Below, one piece after another: positions 63,120-64,000 of a DNA stretch of 64,000 nt. The notes below the pieces were generated by a model. The model saw only the letters and a list, made by a program, of their open reading frames with translations. It made no database searches and was not told the DNA's origin. The DNA is from Leptospira ryugenii. Its GTDB lineage: Bacteria; Spirochaetota; Leptospiria; Leptospirales; Leptospiraceae. The DNA lies in assembly GCF_003114855.1 (NCBI RefSeq), contig NZ_BFBB01000005.1, positions 62,001-126,000 on the forward strand, given 5' to 3'. Position 1 is the first letter of the stretch, and each line of letters opens with the position of its first letter. The translations under genes were made by a program, and so were the position numbers.

Positions 63120-64000
63120 TCATTGCAGACGTAAAGAGTGAATAACCAGTCCAATAACGGTCCTCTGGGCTAGTGCTCCTTGCTGCTTCTTTCGCCTCTT
63201 CAAATCGCACATAGAGAGGTTTTTCGGTATCGCTTGGTAGCATCAATTGCTTTAAGAACTTAATATTTTGAAAACCGTTCTGGATACCTGAATGTAGTAC
63301 AAAAAGTCCTTTCGATTTTTGGGAAAGATAATAACTCGATACCGCAAAATCATCTGAGTAAAATGTACTTTCCCCTAACCTATTGTTGGAAAGAAATCGA
63401 AATGTATTTTTAAACTCTTTGGCACTTGAAATTGTTTCGTTCTCATAAGAAACGGTGGTATTTTCAGAAAGTCGCAATACGCTAGGATCGATGACATATT
63501 CGGCACTATCATTTTTCCCTTGCACTTCCCAAATCATAAGATCGTTTATGATTTTATCTTCTGGGTTCATTTTATCCATACGATCCATAACACCTATTTG
63601 TTTGCTTGAAAATTTAAGTTTTTGTTTTGATATGTTTGGTGAGTCGATAAATGTTTTCACTGAGGCGACTCTATAAAGTTCGATATCTGGTATTGAAAGA
63701 GGAGCTTTGCTGTGATAACCAGAAAGATATAGATAATGCCTTTTCCCCTTTGAAAGTCGCAGAGAATTTTTGTATCGATCTGCCAAAGATTCCCTTTGGA
63801 TCATCTCCATCCCGCCGATTTCCGTTTCGATCCAATACTTCATGAGGTCTTTTTTTAACTCTTTGTTATCCATAAAGAGTTCTCTTCCCAAAGATTTGTT
63901 ATCTTGAAAAGAAAGTAAGTATGTCTTTTTCCCCAAATCAAATATAGCCGAGAATTCCTGTCCTTTGGGAAGTTTAAGTTTAAGTTTTTCGGCCAGGGAA
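63106..64000 (-). CDS. Unknown protein, 5' end beyond the right edge (partial)
   Basis: The reading frame is open to the window edge, so about 297 codons of a larger gene are seen. An apparent TTG start at 63936 is only the first start-like codon inside; upstream codons (SLAEKLKLKLPKGQEFSAIFD) continue it. The visible part is a charged, soluble-looking protein with many Ser, Lys and Asp and no membrane helix (FSSKQIGVMDRMDKMNPED, SVSYENET-like strands). No motif or family recognised. The 3' end overlaps the convergent aminopeptidase gene by 14 bases. Confidence 0.6.
   Translation of the reverse strand, partial: SLAEKLKLKLPKGQEFSAIFDLGKKTYLLSFQDNKSLGRELFMDNKELKKDLMKYWIETEIGGMEMIQRESLADRYKNSLRLSKGKRHYLYLSGYHSKAPLSIPDIELYRVASVKTFIDSPNISKQKLKFSSKQIGVMDRMDKMNPEDKIINDLMIWEVQGKNDSAEYVIDPSVLRLSENTTVSYENETISSAKEFKNTFRFLSNNRLGESTFYSDDFAVSSYYLSQKSKGLFVLHSGIQNGFQNIKFLKQLMLPSDTEKPLYVRFEEAKEAARSTSPEDRYWTGYSLFTSAMITED

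Overview
The window reads as chromosomal DNA of a spirochaete of the genus Leptospira (family Leptospiraceae). The case rests on several things together: a C-terminal DUF1554 module, which is typical of Leptospira, on a large lipoprotein; many short spirochaetal lipoprotein signal peptides; the flagellar genes flbB, fliI/fliJ and a flhF-flhG-fliA-fapA operon of periplasmic-flagellum type; Gram-negative envelope genes (lpxK, OmpA-type lipoproteins, beta-barrel-like proteins); and many PP2C/SpoIIE and hybrid-kinase regulators. A MurA with Asp in place of the fosfomycin-reactive Cys also fits. Species cannot be fixed. There are no rRNA genes, phage genes, insertion sequences or CRISPR arrays, so this is a dense core-type region, about 62 protein genes and one tRNA, with many convergent overlaps of a few to 65 bases.

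Layout. 1-8 kb: the 5' part of a possible SCO-like lipoprotein and a PCu(A)C copper chaperone, an alpha/beta hydrolase, a PAS hybrid kinase with an eroded ATPase domain, tatA-tatC followed by a membrane protein with a degenerate PP2C fold, a GH1 beta-glucosidase and a family 2 glycosyltransferase. 8-11.4 kb: tRNA-Gly(GCC)-tig-clpP-clpX, read leftwards. 11.6-25.7 kb: a lone receiver, an SGNH esterase, two envelope proteins, the 928-codon DUF1554 lipoprotein, a DUF3095 cyclase-like protein, a GH3 enzyme, a PilZ-like protein, murA, a polyferredoxin, a small Cys/His protein and a beta-propeller-like lipoprotein.

25.7-39.4 kb is a flagellar region: fliI, then fliJ-flbB, split by a convergent 1046-residue sensor kinase/receiver/PP2C fusion; then the leftward operon flhF-flhG-(membrane protein)-fliA-fapA-(small protein)-(SwrB-like protein)-remA-gmk. 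39.4-47.3 kb: a split mnmD/mnmC pair for tRNA wobble-uridine modification, lpxK-hisE, a thioredoxin-TPR protein, and ugd-wzt-wzm for nucleotide-sugar synthesis and polysaccharide export. 47.5-64 kb: a beta-barrel-like protein, HEAT-repeat and receiver genes that overlap out of phase, glycogen phosphorylase, a DUF192 lipoprotein, an enoyl-CoA hydratase, a membrane PP2C phosphatase, a HEFGH metallopeptidase lipoprotein, the leftward run htrA-aminotransferase-murI-purM, a predicted aminopeptidase lipoprotein, and an unknown protein cut by the right edge.

Points most worth a second look: the MurA Cys-to-Asp change; a ClpP whose catalytic Asp is Asn; the kinase-phosphatase fusion lodged between fliI and fliJ; two signalling proteins with eroded catalytic cores; three promoters whose -10 box lies 6-8 bases before the start codon, predicting leaderless mRNAs; and a RemA homologue at the end of a flagellar operon.
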